A DNA stretch of 64,000 nt from Psychrobacter aestuarii (GCF_904846035.1 NZ_CAJGYT010000001.1:2356001-2420000), one strand, 5' to 3'; shown: positions 36,926 through 48,357, numbered from the stretch's first letter. Numbers and translations: made by a program. Notes: generated by a model from the letters alone, not told the origin.

Positions 36926-37020
36926 GCACAAGATTGTTGGCGGCTGCGCTTTTAGCATCCGTTTTTATGAATTTTTATTTTCTAGGGGAATCACACCCCT
37001 AACAGTATAGGCACACAGTT

Positions 37021-38226
37021 ATGAGGCAACGTATTGCCGTACTAGGCGCAACAGGCTCAATAGGCGACAGCACGCTTGCTATCTTAGCGGCGGCGCAGGC
37101 GCAGTTCGAGGTGTATGCGCTGTCAGGGCACCAGCGTTTGGACAAGCTTTTTGAGCTGTGCAAGCTTTTTCGTCCGAGCCGTGTTGCTGTACCGAGCGCG
37201 TCGGTGGAGGCCTTTGCCGCGCGTTTGCAAGCGGCGGCACTGCCTACGGATGTGGTCGGCGGTGATAATGGCTTAAATGATATTGCGACTGACAGCAATG
37301 TCGATACAGTGGTTGCCGCGATTGTTGGTGCCGCAGGTTTGCCCTCAACGTTGGCAGCAGCGCGTACAGGCAAGCGGATTTTGCTTGCCAATAAAGAAGC
37401 CTTGGTCATGGCAGGGCAGCTGATGATGGATGCGGTAGCGAATAGCGGCGCAACCTTGTTGCCGATTGACTCTGAGCACAATGCTATTTTTCAATGCTTG
37501 CCAATGGACGTGCAGCAGGCGCGCACGCACGTTCATGAGCGCAAGCACGGTATCCGCAAACTGTGGCTGACCGCATCAGGCGGCCCTTTTTTGGACAAAT
37601 CCTTTGCGCATATGCAGCAAGCAGGCGTTGCTGAGGCGGTCAAGCATCCCAACTGGTCGATGGGACAAAAAATCTCTGTCGATTCAGCGACCATGATGAA
37701 TAAGGGGCTGGAGCTGATTGAGGCGTGCCATTTGTTTGATTTGCCAGAAGATAAGATTTCGGTGGTGATTCACCCGCAAAGCATCTTGCACTCTATGGTT
37801 GAGTACGTGGATGGCAGTATCTTGGCGCAGATGGGTACGCCTGATATGAAAACGCCGATTGCCCATGCATTAAGCTATCCTGAGCGTATGTCAAGCGGCG
37901 TACAGCCACTCGATTTGTATCAGATGAGCGCGCTGACGTTCACTGAGCCTGATTTACAAAAATTTGCCTGTCTGCGACTGGCAAGACAGGCCATGCAGGC
38001 GGGTATGCATGCTACTATAACCTTAAATGCGGCCAATGAGATTGCCGTAGCAGCATTTTTGGCAGAACAGATTCGCTTGACCGATATCGCTGATATCAAC
38101 GAGCAAGCATTAACCTATGGCAGCAAGCACTTTAGCGTGCCGTCACAGGCAAGTCTTGAGGACATCTTGGCGATTGACGCCCAAGCTCGAGAGCATACCC
38201 AACACCTGATAGCACAACTGGTGTAG
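37021..38226 (+). CDS. dxr: 1-deoxy-D-xylulose 5-phosphate reductoisomerase
   Basis: 401 residues; NADPH-dependent second step of the MEP isoprenoid pathway, feeding uppS. The nucleotide-binding start is IAVLGATGSIGDSTL. Substrate and metal residues lie in LLANKEALVMAG, PIDSEHNAIFQ, LWLTASGGPF and MMNKGLELIEA. Good agreement with the family's usual length (about 398). It lies 18 bp before rseP, so the two are probably co-transcribed. Confidence 0.97.
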   Translation: MRQRIAVLGATGSIGDSTLAILAAAQAQFEVYALSGHQRLDKLFELCKLFRPSRVAVPSASVEAFAARLQAAALPTDVVGGDNGLNDIATDSNVDTVVAAIVGAAGLPSTLAAARTGKRILLANKEALVMAGQLMMDAVANSGATLLPIDSEHNAIFQCLPMDVQQARTHVHERKHGIRKLWLTASGGPFLDKSFAHMQQAGVAEAVKHPNWSMGQKISVDSATMMNKGLELIEACHLFDLPEDKISVVIHPQSILHSMVEYVDGSILAQMGTPDMKTPIAHALSYPERMSSGVQPLDLYQMSALTFTEPDLQKFACLRLARQAMQAGMHATITLNAANEIAVAAFLAEQIRLTDIADINEQALTYGSKHFSVPSQASLEDILAIDAQAREHTQHLIAQLV

Positions 38227-38244
38227 ACCGCGCAGGACTTAGCG

Positions 38245-39609
38245 ATGACTTTTTTACTGACGTTATTGGCAGCGATTTTGGTGCTCGGACCCTTGGTCGC
38301 GTTGCATGAGTGGGGGCATTTTATTGTCGCGCGTCTGTGCGGTGTCAAGGTACTGACGTACTCTATCGGCTTTGGTCCCAAGCTGGCTGGCTGGCGCAGT
38401 AAGAAAAGCGGCATTGACTATCGTATCTCTGCGCTGCCTTTGGGCGGTTATGTCAAGATGCTCGATGAGCGTGAAGGGGCAGTCGCCGCTGATGAGCTGC
38501 ATTTGGCCTTTAACCGCCAGCATCCCCTCAAAAAAATCGCCATCGTCGCTGCTGGCCCTATCATGAACTTTGTGATTGCGATTTTTTTATTTTGGGTGCT
38601 GTTTATGACCCCATCAGAGCAGCTCTCGACCATGGTCGGTGAGGTGCTGCCTGATACCCCTGCGGCGATTGCCCAACTGCCTGTGGGCGACAAAGTCGTT
38701 GCCATTGACGGGCATGATGTGCAGACGTGGGAGGCGATTAATTATCGTCTGGCAGGACGCATGGGTGAGACGGGCAAAGTCAGCATTACCCTAAACGCTA
38801 ATGATGGTAGTGCCCAGACGTATGACGCGCCGATTACCGATTTTATGCAGCATAACAGCGGTAAAGATGCACTGAGTAGCTTTGGTGTGTTGCCGTGGCA
38901 GCCGACCATTTTGCCGATTGTCGGCGGATTGAGTGAAGGCGGCGCGGCTGAGCGTCAAGGGTTGCAAGTTGGCGACCGCATTACGGCGATTAATGACACG
39001 CCGATTGACGATTGGATCAGTGCCACGCGCATCATCCGTGACAATCCTGAAACCTTGCTTGCCTTTGACGTTGTGCGCGACGGCAAGCCTGTCCGTCTTG
39101 AAATTATGCCGCAAGGCAAAAAAGACACCATGGGCAATGCTTATGGACAAATCGGCGCCATGGTTGAGTCCTCCGAGATTACCATTCCAGATGCTTATAA
39201 GACCACCGTGGTGTATGGTCCTGCCGAAGCCTTGGTGCAGTCGTTTAAAAAGACCGAGCAGCTGGCGGTAATGACGGTCGATTCGATGGGCAAGATGATT
39301 TCAGGCATGATTGGTCTGGACAATCTGTCAGGACCGATTACTATTGCCAAAGTCGCTAAGCAAAGCTTTGATATCAGCTGGCAGATGGTGCTCTCAACCG
39401 CCGCCTTGATTAGCCTGAGTCTTGCCGTACTCAATCTGCTGCCGATTCCAGTCTTAGATGGCGGTCATATTGTGTATTATTTGATTGAGCTGATACGCGG
39501 ACGACCCGTGTCTGAGAACGCGCAAATGGTGGGTTTGAACATCGGCTTACTCTTGCTGGCAGGTTTCATGGTGTTAGCGATTGGTAATGATATCAGTCGC
39601 CTGTTTTAA
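38245..39609 (+). CDS. rseP: Site-2 protease RseP (intramembrane zinc metalloprotease)
   Basis: 454 residues. The zinc site HEWGH (His21, Glu22, His25) sits in the first membrane segment, and the distal Asp lies in PVLDGGHIVYYL. Two PDZ-like domains lie between (residues about 115-310), with the GDKVVAIDG and VGDRITAIND cores. It cleaves the anti-sigma factor RseA (envelope stress) and signal-peptide remnants. It lies between dxr and bamA in the standard order. Confidence 0.97.
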   Translation: MTFLLTLLAAILVLGPLVALHEWGHFIVARLCGVKVLTYSIGFGPKLAGWRSKKSGIDYRISALPLGGYVKMLDEREGAVAADELHLAFNRQHPLKKIAIVAAGPIMNFVIAIFLFWVLFMTPSEQLSTMVGEVLPDTPAAIAQLPVGDKVVAIDGHDVQTWEAINYRLAGRMGETGKVSITLNANDGSAQTYDAPITDFMQHNSGKDALSSFGVLPWQPTILPIVGGLSEGGAAERQGLQVGDRITAINDTPIDDWISATRIIRDNPETLLAFDVVRDGKPVRLEIMPQGKKDTMGNAYGQIGAMVESSEITIPDAYKTTVVYGPAEALVQSFKKTEQLAVMTVDSMGKMISGMIGLDNLSGPITIAKVAKQSFDISWQMVLSTAALISLSLAVLNLLPIPVLDGGHIVYYLIELIRGRPVSENAQMVGLNIGLLLLAGFMVLAIGNDISRLF

Positions 39610-39860
39610 GCCTGCGCGTTTTTTAGCTGAGATAAAGCGGCTAAAATCAATGCCTAAGCGCCCAAATACTTGCAAAAGACGTATCGTGTTGGCAAAACAG
39701 CTGCACTATACTATTGATGATTTTTAGTTTATTTTATGATGCGTTTTATATACAGTGTGTGTTATCTGTCAAAGCGACCTTGAACCGTCGTCTACCGATG
39801 ACAGAAACACAACCCAGCCTTATTTTTATTTAAGTAATTTTTTATTGACGGATAGTGTTT

Positions 39861-42284
39861 ATGCGTACGCCTTTATTTATGAGTGCAGCGGGACTGCCAG
39901 TCATGGTAGCGATGATGAGTATGCCTGCCCACGCAGCAGATTTTGTGGTGACAGACATCGGATTTAGCGGGCTACAGCGGGTCACCCCTGACAGCCTATA
40001 TCCAATCCTTCCCATCAATGTTGGCGATACGGTGACCGATGCCAGCCTTGCGGCCAGTATCAAAGCACTATACGCCACCGATAACTTTGCCAACATCCAA
40101 AGCCGCGTTGAAGGCAATACCTTGCGCTTTGACGTCGTTGAGCGACCCATCATCGCTGAAGTGAATTTTGAAGGCAACAAGCTGATTCCTAAAGAAGGTC
40201 TTGAGACAGGTCTAAAAAATGCGGGCCTCTCTACAGGACAGGTGCTCAAGCAGGCGACCTTGCAAGGCGTGGCCAATGAGCTACAACAGCAATACATCAG
40301 CCAAGGCTATTACAACAGCGACATCGAGGTCGATCAGACACTGCTCGATGGCAACCGCGTCAAATTAGACGTGCGCTTTATCGAAGGCAAGCCTGCCAAA
40401 GTCGTGGACATTAATGTCATTGGCAACAAGCACTTTAGCGATGAAGAGATTAAAGACGTCTTTGCGGTCAAAGAATCGTCATGGACGCGTCTGCTGTCAA
40501 AATCAGACCGTTACGCGCAAGAAAAGCTGGCAGCCAGTTTAGAAAACCTAAAAGCGCTGTACCAAAATGATGGCTACGTGCGTTTTAACGTTGATAACGC
40601 GGTACTGAACATCAGTGAAGACAAGCGCAATGTCTTTATCGAAGTGAGCTTGACCGAAGGCGAGCAGTACAAGTTTGGTGAGACCAACTTTTTAGGTCGT
40701 CCTATTAAAGAGACCAATGACTTAAAAGAATTGGTCACTTTTGCACCGAACAACACTTATTCGCAAGCAGAGCTGGATGCCACCACCGCCGCGCTAAAAA
40801 ACAGCTACGGCAACGACGGCTATTACTTGGCGCAAGTGCGTCCTGTGCCGCGCATCAATGATGACACCAAAGTGGTGGATGTCGATTATTACATTGATCC
40901 CGCGCGTCCCATCTACGTGCGCCGTATTAACTTTAGCGGCAACCTGCGTACCAAAGACGAAGTACTGCGCCGCGAAATGCGTCAGCTAGAAGGCGCATTG
41001 ACCTCAAATGAAAAAATTCAGCTGTCACGCACCCGTCTGATGCGTACTGGCTTTTTCAAAAACGTCAAAGTCGATGTGACGCCTGTGCCGAATCAGCCAG
41101 ACCAAGTGGATGTCAACTATACTGTTGAAGAGCAGCCCTCAGGCAGCTCAACGGTTGCGGCAGGCTACTCACAAAGTGGCGGTGTGACGTTCCAAGTGGA
41201 CTTGACCCAAAACAACTTTATGGGTACAGGTAACCGCGTTAAAGCGGCGCTGTCACGCTCAGAGACGCGCGACTCATACAGTCTAGGTTATACCGACCCG
41301 TACTTCACCGAAAACGGCGTATCGCAAGGGGTGAGTGGCTACTACCGCAAAACCAAATATGACGACAGAAACGTCAGTAAGTACGTAACTGACTCGTATG
41401 GCGCAACCTTGCAATACAGCTACCCTGTTGATGAAACCAAACGCGTAAGCGCAGGTCTGAATGTCGATAATACCGAAATCCGTGGTGGTCGTCGTCTGGG
41501 TATCTCAAACGTACAACAGCTGATTGATGATGGCGGTACCGCACAAGCATTCTTAAATGATGATGATGGTAGCGATACTGGTCGTTTCGGTTTTAAAAAC
41601 GACTATACCACCTATAACATGCTGCTCGGTTGGGATTACAGCACCCTTGATCGTCCAACATTCCCAACCAAGGGTATGAGCCATGAAGTGGATGCCACCA
41701 TCGGTCTTGGTGACCAAAACTTCCAAAAACTGACCTATCGCGGCAACATGTACTATCCGATTTATAAAGACTGGATTGCTCGTGGTTACACCAAGCTGGG
41801 TTATGGTAATGACTTGCCATTTTATGAGAACTTCTACGCTGGCGGCTACGGCTCAGTACGTGGTTATGAAGCCTCAACCCTTGGACCAAAATCAACCAGC
41901 TACTACGATGCGGTAGGCACCAACACAGCTTTGAAAGAAGAAGTGGGCGGTAACGCGCTGGTCAGCTTTGGTACTGAGCTTATCTTACCCATGCCATTTA
42001 AAGGCGACTGGGCGGACCAAGTGCGTCCTGTCTTGTTCGCCGAAGGCGGTCAAGTCTTTGACACTACCGATAAAGAAGACCGTACCTTTATTGACCCGCT
42101 TACTAATAAAGATACAGGCGTGCCACTGCTTGAGCAAGACAACGAGTTCCGCTTTAGTGCTGGTGCTGGCGTGACCTGGTACACCCCGATTGGTCCGATT
42201 TCGCTCAGCTACGCGGTACCTATCAATGACAAAGAAGGCGATGAGACTGAAAAAGTGCAATTCCAGATTGGTAGCACGTTCTAA
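39861..42284 (+). CDS. bamA: Outer-membrane assembly factor BamA
   Basis: 807 residues from the ATG at 39861 (an in-frame GTG lies at 39855). The signal peptide ends PAHAADF. POTRA domains follow (residues about 24-420), then a C-terminal 16-strand beta barrel. The VRGYE motif in GGYGSVRGYEAS is the conserved lid-loop VRGF/Y element, and the protein ends in a typical outer-membrane C-terminus (QFQIGSTF). It inserts beta-barrel proteins into the outer membrane. The 251-bp gap to rseP could hold a promoter, but I did not identify one. The next gene is lpxD, with skp absent. Confidence 0.97.
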   Translation: MRTPLFMSAAGLPVMVAMMSMPAHAADFVVTDIGFSGLQRVTPDSLYPILPINVGDTVTDASLAASIKALYATDNFANIQSRVEGNTLRFDVVERPIIAEVNFEGNKLIPKEGLETGLKNAGLSTGQVLKQATLQGVANELQQQYISQGYYNSDIEVDQTLLDGNRVKLDVRFIEGKPAKVVDINVIGNKHFSDEEIKDVFAVKESSWTRLLSKSDRYAQEKLAASLENLKALYQNDGYVRFNVDNAVLNISEDKRNVFIEVSLTEGEQYKFGETNFLGRPIKETNDLKELVTFAPNNTYSQAELDATTAALKNSYGNDGYYLAQVRPVPRINDDTKVVDVDYYIDPARPIYVRRINFSGNLRTKDEVLRREMRQLEGALTSNEKIQLSRTRLMRTGFFKNVKVDVTPVPNQPDQVDVNYTVEEQPSGSSTVAAGYSQSGGVTFQVDLTQNNFMGTGNRVKAALSRSETRDSYSLGYTDPYFTENGVSQGVSGYYRKTKYDDRNVSKYVTDSYGATLQYSYPVDETKRVSAGLNVDNTEIRGGRRLGISNVQQLIDDGGTAQAFLNDDDGSDTGRFGFKNDYTTYNMLLGWDYSTLDRPTFPTKGMSHEVDATIGLGDQNFQKLTYRGNMYYPIYKDWIARGYTKLGYGNDLPFYENFYAGGYGSVRGYEASTLGPKSTSYYDAVGTNTALKEEVGGNALVSFGTELILPMPFKGDWADQVRPVLFAEGGQVFDTTDKEDRTFIDPLTNKDTGVPLLEQDNEFRFSAGAGVTWYTPIGPISLSYAVPINDKEGDETEKVQFQIGSTF

Positions 42285-42324
42285 GAAAGGTGGTAAAATA
42301 CCTGCATTGCTTTAATAACCCCGC

Positions 42325-42354
42325 ATCGCCAAGTCAGTACGCTCACTTGGCGAT
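42325..42354 (+). promoter_or_regulatory. Inverted repeat between bamA and lpxD
   Basis: ATCGCCAAGT pairs exactly with ACTTGGCGAT around a 10-base loop. There is no T-run after it, so it is more likely an mRNA-processing or stabilising hairpin than a terminator. It occupies the position where skp lies in related genomes. Confidence 0.6.
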
Positions 42355-42388
42355 TGCTGTATTCATAGCCCTGATAAAAATGTGACTT

Positions 42389-43417
42389 ATGACCACGATA
42401 ACGCAGCTGATTGCCCAAATTGAGACTCGACAACCGGTACTAAACAAAGACGCGCTGAATGAGCAGCAATGTCTGACCGACCTTGCTGGCGTTGGCAGTC
42501 TGAGTGATGCCGATGACACGCAATTGAGCTTTTTGGCGGACCCGCGCTATGTGGATAAGCTTGGTCAGACCAAGGCAGGCTGCGTATTGGTCACTGAGCG
42601 TTACCAAGCGGCGGTGCCTGCGAGCAGTATTGCTTTGGTCGTGCCCACGCCGTATCTGGCTTATGCCAGTGCCAGTCAGCTGTTTGCGCCGTCAGAGAAT
42701 AGCGCCTATATTCACCCGACTGCGGTGATTGATGAGCGTGCGGTGATTGGTGAAGCGGTGAGTATTGGCGCTTATTGTGTTATCGGCAAAGATGTGGTGC
42801 TCGGTGCCCGCAGTCATTTGTCCGCGCACGTCGTGATTGAAGCAGGCGCGCAAGTGGGCGAGGATGCGGTCATTAAGTCGCATGTGGTGATTGGTCACGA
42901 CTGCGTGCTTGGTCAACATGTCCGTATTCATGCTGGCGCCAGTATCGGTGCTGAGGGTTTTGGTTTTGCGCCGACTGCTGATCCGAGCACGCGCGGCTGG
43001 GAGCGTATCGCTCAGCTTGGCAAAGTGATTATCGGCGATTATGTGCGTATCGGCAGCAATACCTGTATCGATCGCGGCGCGATTAATGATACGGTACTTG
43101 GCAGTCACGTGATTGTTGATAATTTGGTACAAATCGCCCACAATGTGCGCATTGGCGATGGTACTGCCATTGCTGCCAAGACAGGTATTGCAGGCAGTAC
43201 CAGTATCGGTAAGCGCTGCATTATCGGCGGGGCGGTCGGTATCAACGGTCATATCAGTATTACCGATGACGTGACCATCTCTGCCATGAGTATGGTCACC
43301 AAGTCCATCCAGCGCTCAGGCTCGTACTCTTCAGGTACGGTCGCGATGCCGTCTAACGAATGGCGCCGTGCGGCAGTCGCATTTCGCAAGCTTGGCCAAA
43401 GTACACGCACGGATTAA
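42389..43417 (+). CDS. lpxD: UDP-3-O-(3-hydroxyacyl)glucosamine N-acyltransferase
   Basis: 342 residues; adds the second acyl chain in lipid A synthesis. The N-terminal uridine-binding domain (about 1-100, [13 protein letters not shown]) is followed by a left-handed beta helix made of hexapeptide repeats ([31 protein letters not shown]). The catalytic His lies in [11 protein letters not shown]. The C-terminal helix has [16 protein letters not shown]. It follows bamA directly. Confidence 0.96.
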   Translation: MTTITQLIAQIETRQPVLNKDALNEQQCLTDLAGVGSLSDADDTQLSFLADPRYVDKLGQTKAGCVLVTERYQAAVPASSIALVVPTPYLAYASASQLFAPSENSAYIHPTAVIDERAVIGEAVSIGAYCVIGKDVVLGARSHLSAHVVIEAGAQVGEDAVIKSHVVIGHDCVLGQHVRIHAGASIGAEGFGFAPTADPSTRGWERIAQLGKVIIGDYVRIGSNTCIDRGAINDTVLGSHVIVDNLVQIAHNVRIGDGTAIAAKTGIAGSTSIGKRCIIGGAVGINGHISITDDVTISAMSMVTKSIQRSGSYSSGTVAMPSNEWRRAAVAFRKLGQSTRTD

Positions 43418-43479
43418 AAAACGCGTCTATCTCATTGAGGATAGACAAAACAGTCCCTATATAGCAAGGAAGTTCAACC

Positions 43480-43998
43480 ATGAGCATGACCGATTTTGAG
43501 ACCTTAAACGACGCAGATATCCAAAGCTTATCTGAGCAAGGTCTGACGCTACCGCTCACGTACCATACGCTCAAGCATTATTTGCCGCACCGTTATCCGT
43601 TTATGCTGGTGGATAAAGTAACTGCGTGCAAGCCTGGCGAGTGCATCACAGGCATCAAAAACGTTACCATTAACGAAGAGTTTTTTAATGGTCATTTCCC
43701 TGATGAGCCGATTATGCCTGGCGTATTGATGGTTGAGGCGATGGCACAAGTATCAGGCGTGCTCGGTTTTATCAGCGCAGGCTTGACCTCAGAAGATGGC
43801 TACCTGTATCTGTTCGCAGGCGTCGATAAAGTGCGCTTTAAGCGCCGTGTGATTCCTGGTGACCAGCTGGTTATCCGTGCTAAGACCGTCATGCAAAAGC
43901 GCGGTATTTATAAGTTCAGCTGTACGGTACATGTGGACGATGAGCTGGCGGCAAGTGCTGAGGTTATGATTGCCCGTCAAGAGCAAAAGCCAGCATAA
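43480..43998 (+). CDS. fabZ: (3R)-hydroxyacyl-ACP dehydratase FabZ
   Basis: 172 residues; hot-dog fold enzyme that dehydrates beta-hydroxyacyl-ACP. The site is PHRYPFMLVDKV, with His72 and Glu86 in NGHFPDEPIMPGVLMVEAMA. About 20 N-terminal residues precede the usual start of FabZ. AAGGAAG precedes the ATG. A small hairpin (43425-43446) separates it from lpxD. fabZ between lpxD and lpxA balances fatty-acid and lipid A synthesis. Confidence 0.97.
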   Translation: MSMTDFETLNDADIQSLSEQGLTLPLTYHTLKHYLPHRYPFMLVDKVTACKPGECITGIKNVTINEEFFNGHFPDEPIMPGVLMVEAMAQVSGVLGFISAGLTSEDGYLYLFAGVDKVRFKRRVIPGDQLVIRAKTVMQKRGIYKFSCTVHVDDELAASAEVMIARQEQKPA

Positions 43999-44174
43999 GA
44001 CAGACGCCTATTTGACCTATGGTATTATGGCAGGCTGTATGCGTTCTACGAGGCGAATGCGACACATCGCGCATCGATACGCCTTGATGTGACACACGTT
44101 ATATCGCCAGTATGTCTATAGAGATGCTGGCGTGATTTATCCTTTATTTGTATTAATGACCAAAGGTTTGCATT

Positions 44175-44954
44175 ATGAGTCAGATTCACCCTACCGCGCT
44201 CATTTCATCCACTGCAACGATTGATGATACTGCCGTTATTGGGCCGTATTGTATTGTTGGGGATGATGTGACGATTGGTGCCCACACCATTTTGCATCGG
44301 CATGTGGTGGTGGCGAAAATGACCCGCATCGGCAAGCACAATCAGATTTATCAGTTCGCAAGTATCGGCGAAGATTCGCAAGATTTAAAATACAATGATG
44401 AGCCGACATGGCTTGAAATTGGTGACTATAATGACATCCGCGAATCGTGCAGCTTGCATCGAGGCACAGCGCAAGACAAAGGCATTACTAAGATTGGCAG
44501 TCACAATCTATTGATGGTCAATACGCACGTGGCGCATGACTGCGTGATTGGTAACCATAACGTGATTGCCAACAATGTCGGCGTGGCAGGTCATGTGACC
44601 ATTGGCGATCATATCATTATCGGCGGCAACTCAGGCATTCATCAGTTTTGCCGTATCGATGATTACAGTTTGGTGGGCGGGGCGAGTCTTATCTTAAAAG
44701 ACGTTGCGGCATTTACCATGGTATCGGGCAATCCTGCACACGCGCATGGGTTGAATATCGAGGGCATGCGCCGTAAAGGCTGGTCAAAAGAGACCATCGA
44801 CACCTTGCGTCAAGCGTACAATACGATATTTCGCTCAGGATTGACCACCAAACAAGCACTGGTCGTCTTAGAAGAAGACATGCTGCCCCAAGAGCCAAAA
44901 ATTCAGTTATTAATTGATTCCTTACAAGAGAGCAAACGCGGCGTAGTTCGCTAA
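44175..44954 (+). CDS. lpxA: UDP-N-acetylglucosamine acyltransferase LpxA
   Basis: 259 residues; first step of lipid A synthesis. Left-handed beta helix with hexapeptide repeats from IHPTALISSTATID onward, catalytic His in NTHVAHDCVIGNHN, and HQFCRIDDYSLVGG. The C-terminal helical domain has GMRRKGWSKETIDTLRQAY. It lies 176 bp after fabZ, a larger gap than usual. lpxB does not follow it; the gene downstream is an NSS transporter, after a terminator. Confidence 0.97.
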   Translation: MSQIHPTALISSTATIDDTAVIGPYCIVGDDVTIGAHTILHRHVVVAKMTRIGKHNQIYQFASIGEDSQDLKYNDEPTWLEIGDYNDIRESCSLHRGTAQDKGITKIGSHNLLMVNTHVAHDCVIGNHNVIANNVGVAGHVTIGDHIIIGGNSGIHQFCRIDDYSLVGGASLILKDVAAFTMVSGNPAHAHGLNIEGMRRKGWSKETIDTLRQAYNTIFRSGLTTKQALVVLEEDMLPQEPKIQLLIDSLQESKRGVVR

Positions 44955-45025
44955 TATAAAAACTTTTGTTCGTTTATAGGCGGTATTTTTTACAGACAAA
45001 CCCAATAACCGCCGTCCAAACGATT

Positions 45026-45054
45026 AAGCCATAACTAAAGGTTATGGCTTTTTG
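45026..45054 (+). terminator. Terminator closing the lpxA cluster
   Basis: AAGCCATAAC pairs with GTTATGGCTT around a four-base loop, followed by TTT. A second hairpin (GGCGGT..ACCGCC) lies at 44979-45013, immediately before it. Confidence 0.85.
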
Positions 45055-45233
45055 CATTTATGGCTACTTGACTTTTTAAGGCGCTTAGCAGAAACTTCCT
45101 AGTTATATATCGTTAGACTCTAGCAACTTAGTTTAACCCATCGCTAATGTATATTTTCTTTAAGTATCTGCCTTCGTCGTTTGATGAGTTTGATAGCTTA
45201 AAGAAAATGATTATAAAATTTGAGGAGCGTTGC

Positions 45234-46751
45234 ATGGCAGAGCAAAGAGAGAACTGGTCCAGTAGAACTGGATTCATCATAGCCGCTGTCGGTTCAGCCG
45301 TAGGCTTGGGCAACATCTGGCGTTTTCCCTACGTCGCGTATGACAATGGTGGCGGGGCATTCATGGTGCCTTATCTGATTGCATTATTCACCGCAGGTAT
45401 TCCGCTACTGTTTTTAGATTACATCATCGGTCACAAATACCGCTCTGCGCCGCCACGTGCGTATAAAAAAGTCGTAAAATCAGGTCAGTTTATTGGCTGG
45501 TGGCAGACGCTGGTCTCCTTTGTGATTGCCATTTATTACGCCGCCGTCATTGTCTGGGCGGGCAGCTATATGCTGTTCTCGTTTGGGCAAAAGTGGGGTG
45601 AGGACACTACCAATTTCTTTGTCAGTGACTTTATCCATCACACAGGCGATTTGACCTCAGTATTCGTACCGCAAATGTTCACAGGGCTTATTATTGTCTG
45701 GGCGGTGGCGATGCTGATTATGTTCGGCGGTATCCGTAAAGGCGTTGAGCTGGCCAATAAAATCTGTATCCCGCTCCTTATTGTTTTGTTTGGCATGATG
45801 GTCTTTAAAGCCATCACATTGCCAGGGGCGAGCATTGGTTTGAATGCCTTTTTTGAACCCAACTGGGAAAAAATGGCAGACCCTAGCGTGTGGTTGGCAG
45901 CTTACGGACACGTGTTTTTCTCGCTATCTGTTGGTTTTGGTATTATGGTGACCTATGCCTCGTACCTACAAAAGAACACCAACTTGACAGGCGCAGGCTT
46001 GGTGGTCGGTTTTGCCAACTCATCGTTTGAGCTGATTGCAGGTATCGGTATCTTTGCAGCGATTGGCTTTATGGCGATGTCCACAGGTCAAGACGTCTCA
46101 GAAGTGGCAAGCGGCGGTGTTGGCTTGGCATTCTTTGTCTTCCCAAAAATCATCTCGACCATGGGCGCAAGTGGCGACTTCGTTGGCTTCTTATTCTTCG
46201 GCTCATTGGTGGTGGCGGGTATCAGCTCGCTGGTCAGTATCCTAGAAGTGCCTATCTCTGCGGTGCAAGACAAGTTTGCATGGCAACGTAAAAAGGCGGT
46301 GGCTGTGATTGGCGGTGCGTGTGCGGTTATCTCTATCGCTGCGTTCTCGACTGGCAGCTCACTGATATTGGTCGACGTTATCGATCACTTTGCCAACAAC
46401 ATCGGCATCGTGGCAGGTGGTTTGATGTCTATTGTTGCCATCACGTGGTTCAACCGTCAGCAAATTCCAAGTCTATTGGCGCACGTCAACCGCATCTCTA
46501 GCGTCAAGCTTGGCGGCGCGTGGGTATTTATGTTGACAGTCATCACGCCGACGGTATTGACCGTTGCGCTCGGTCTGAAACTGATTGAATTGGTAAAAGA
46601 GCCGTATGAAGGCTACTCAACACTCGTGCTTTTGGTGTTTGGTTGGGGCGTCGTGGTATTCTTTGGTTTGGGCGCATTCATATTGACGCGTTTGCAAGGT
46701 CGCTATGATACACGCGATGACGACGTGCACCACATCGACAAGAGCATCTAA
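45234..46751 (+). CDS. Sodium:neurotransmitter symporter family amino-acid transporter (MetP-like)
   Basis: 505 residues from ATG at 45234 (GAGGAG 5 bases before); the longer frame from 45147 is unlikely. NSS fold with about 12 membrane segments; the sodium/substrate site is visible in FIIAAVGSAVGLGNIWRFPY. The small gene at 46781 is a MetS-type subunit, which suggests a methionine/alanine importer like Corynebacterium MetPS. The substrate is inferred from that pairing, not from binding-site residues. It should couple uptake to sodium. Confidence 0.9.
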   Translation: MAEQRENWSSRTGFIIAAVGSAVGLGNIWRFPYVAYDNGGGAFMVPYLIALFTAGIPLLFLDYIIGHKYRSAPPRAYKKVVKSGQFIGWWQTLVSFVIAIYYAAVIVWAGSYMLFSFGQKWGEDTTNFFVSDFIHHTGDLTSVFVPQMFTGLIIVWAVAMLIMFGGIRKGVELANKICIPLLIVLFGMMVFKAITLPGASIGLNAFFEPNWEKMADPSVWLAAYGHVFFSLSVGFGIMVTYASYLQKNTNLTGAGLVVGFANSSFELIAGIGIFAAIGFMAMSTGQDVSEVASGGVGLAFFVFPKIISTMGASGDFVGFLFFGSLVVAGISSLVSILEVPISAVQDKFAWQRKKAVAVIGGACAVISIAAFSTGSSLILVDVIDHFANNIGIVAGGLMSIVAITWFNRQQIPSLLAHVNRISSVKLGGAWVFMLTVITPTVLTVALGLKLIELVKEPYEGYSTLVLLVFGWGVVVFFGLGAFILTRLQGRYDTRDDDVHHIDKSI

Positions 46752-46780
46752 CCCGATTGCAAGTTGAATAGGAATTTATT

Positions 46781-46912
46781 ATGAGTACTTCAGCGATTAT
46801 TTTTATGATTATTTCAATGCTGCTGATATGGGGTGGTTTGATTGCTGCGATTTTGCATCTCAGAAAGCACCCTGATATTCCCATGAGTGAGCTGTCAGAC
46901 GATCACCACTAA
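46781..46912 (+). CDS. metS: MetS-type small subunit of an NSS transporter, 43 residues
   Basis: ATG at 46781 follows AGGA. The product is one membrane segment (SAIIFMIISMLLIWGGLIAA) then HLRKHPD and an acidic tail, matching the methionine/alanine import small-subunit family, which ends in a similar HPD motif. In Corynebacterium glutamicum the small MetS is needed for MetP to work. It starts 29 bp after the transporter stop, so it is co-transcribed. It is too short for most ORF filters. Confidence 0.85.
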   Translation: MSTSAIIFMIISMLLIWGGLIAAILHLRKHPDIPMSELSDDHH

Positions 46913-46935
46913 TGCGATAAAAGTGGCTGACACGT

Positions 46936-46976
46936 TATAAAAAAAGCCAGTTAGTATATGCTAACTGGCTTTTTTG
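46936..46976. terminator. Bidirectional terminator between metS and tgt
   Basis: AAAAAAAGCCAGTTAG pairs with CTAACTGGCTTTTTT around TATATG. A strong 15-bp stem with U-tracts on both strands lies between convergent genes. Confidence 0.92.
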
Positions 46977-47036
46977 CGTCTTGTGATAAACGCGCGGTAT
47001 GTCTAGTAACAGCGGCGCGCGGTGTTTTCACGAGTC

Positions 47037-48357
<1,321 letters not shown>

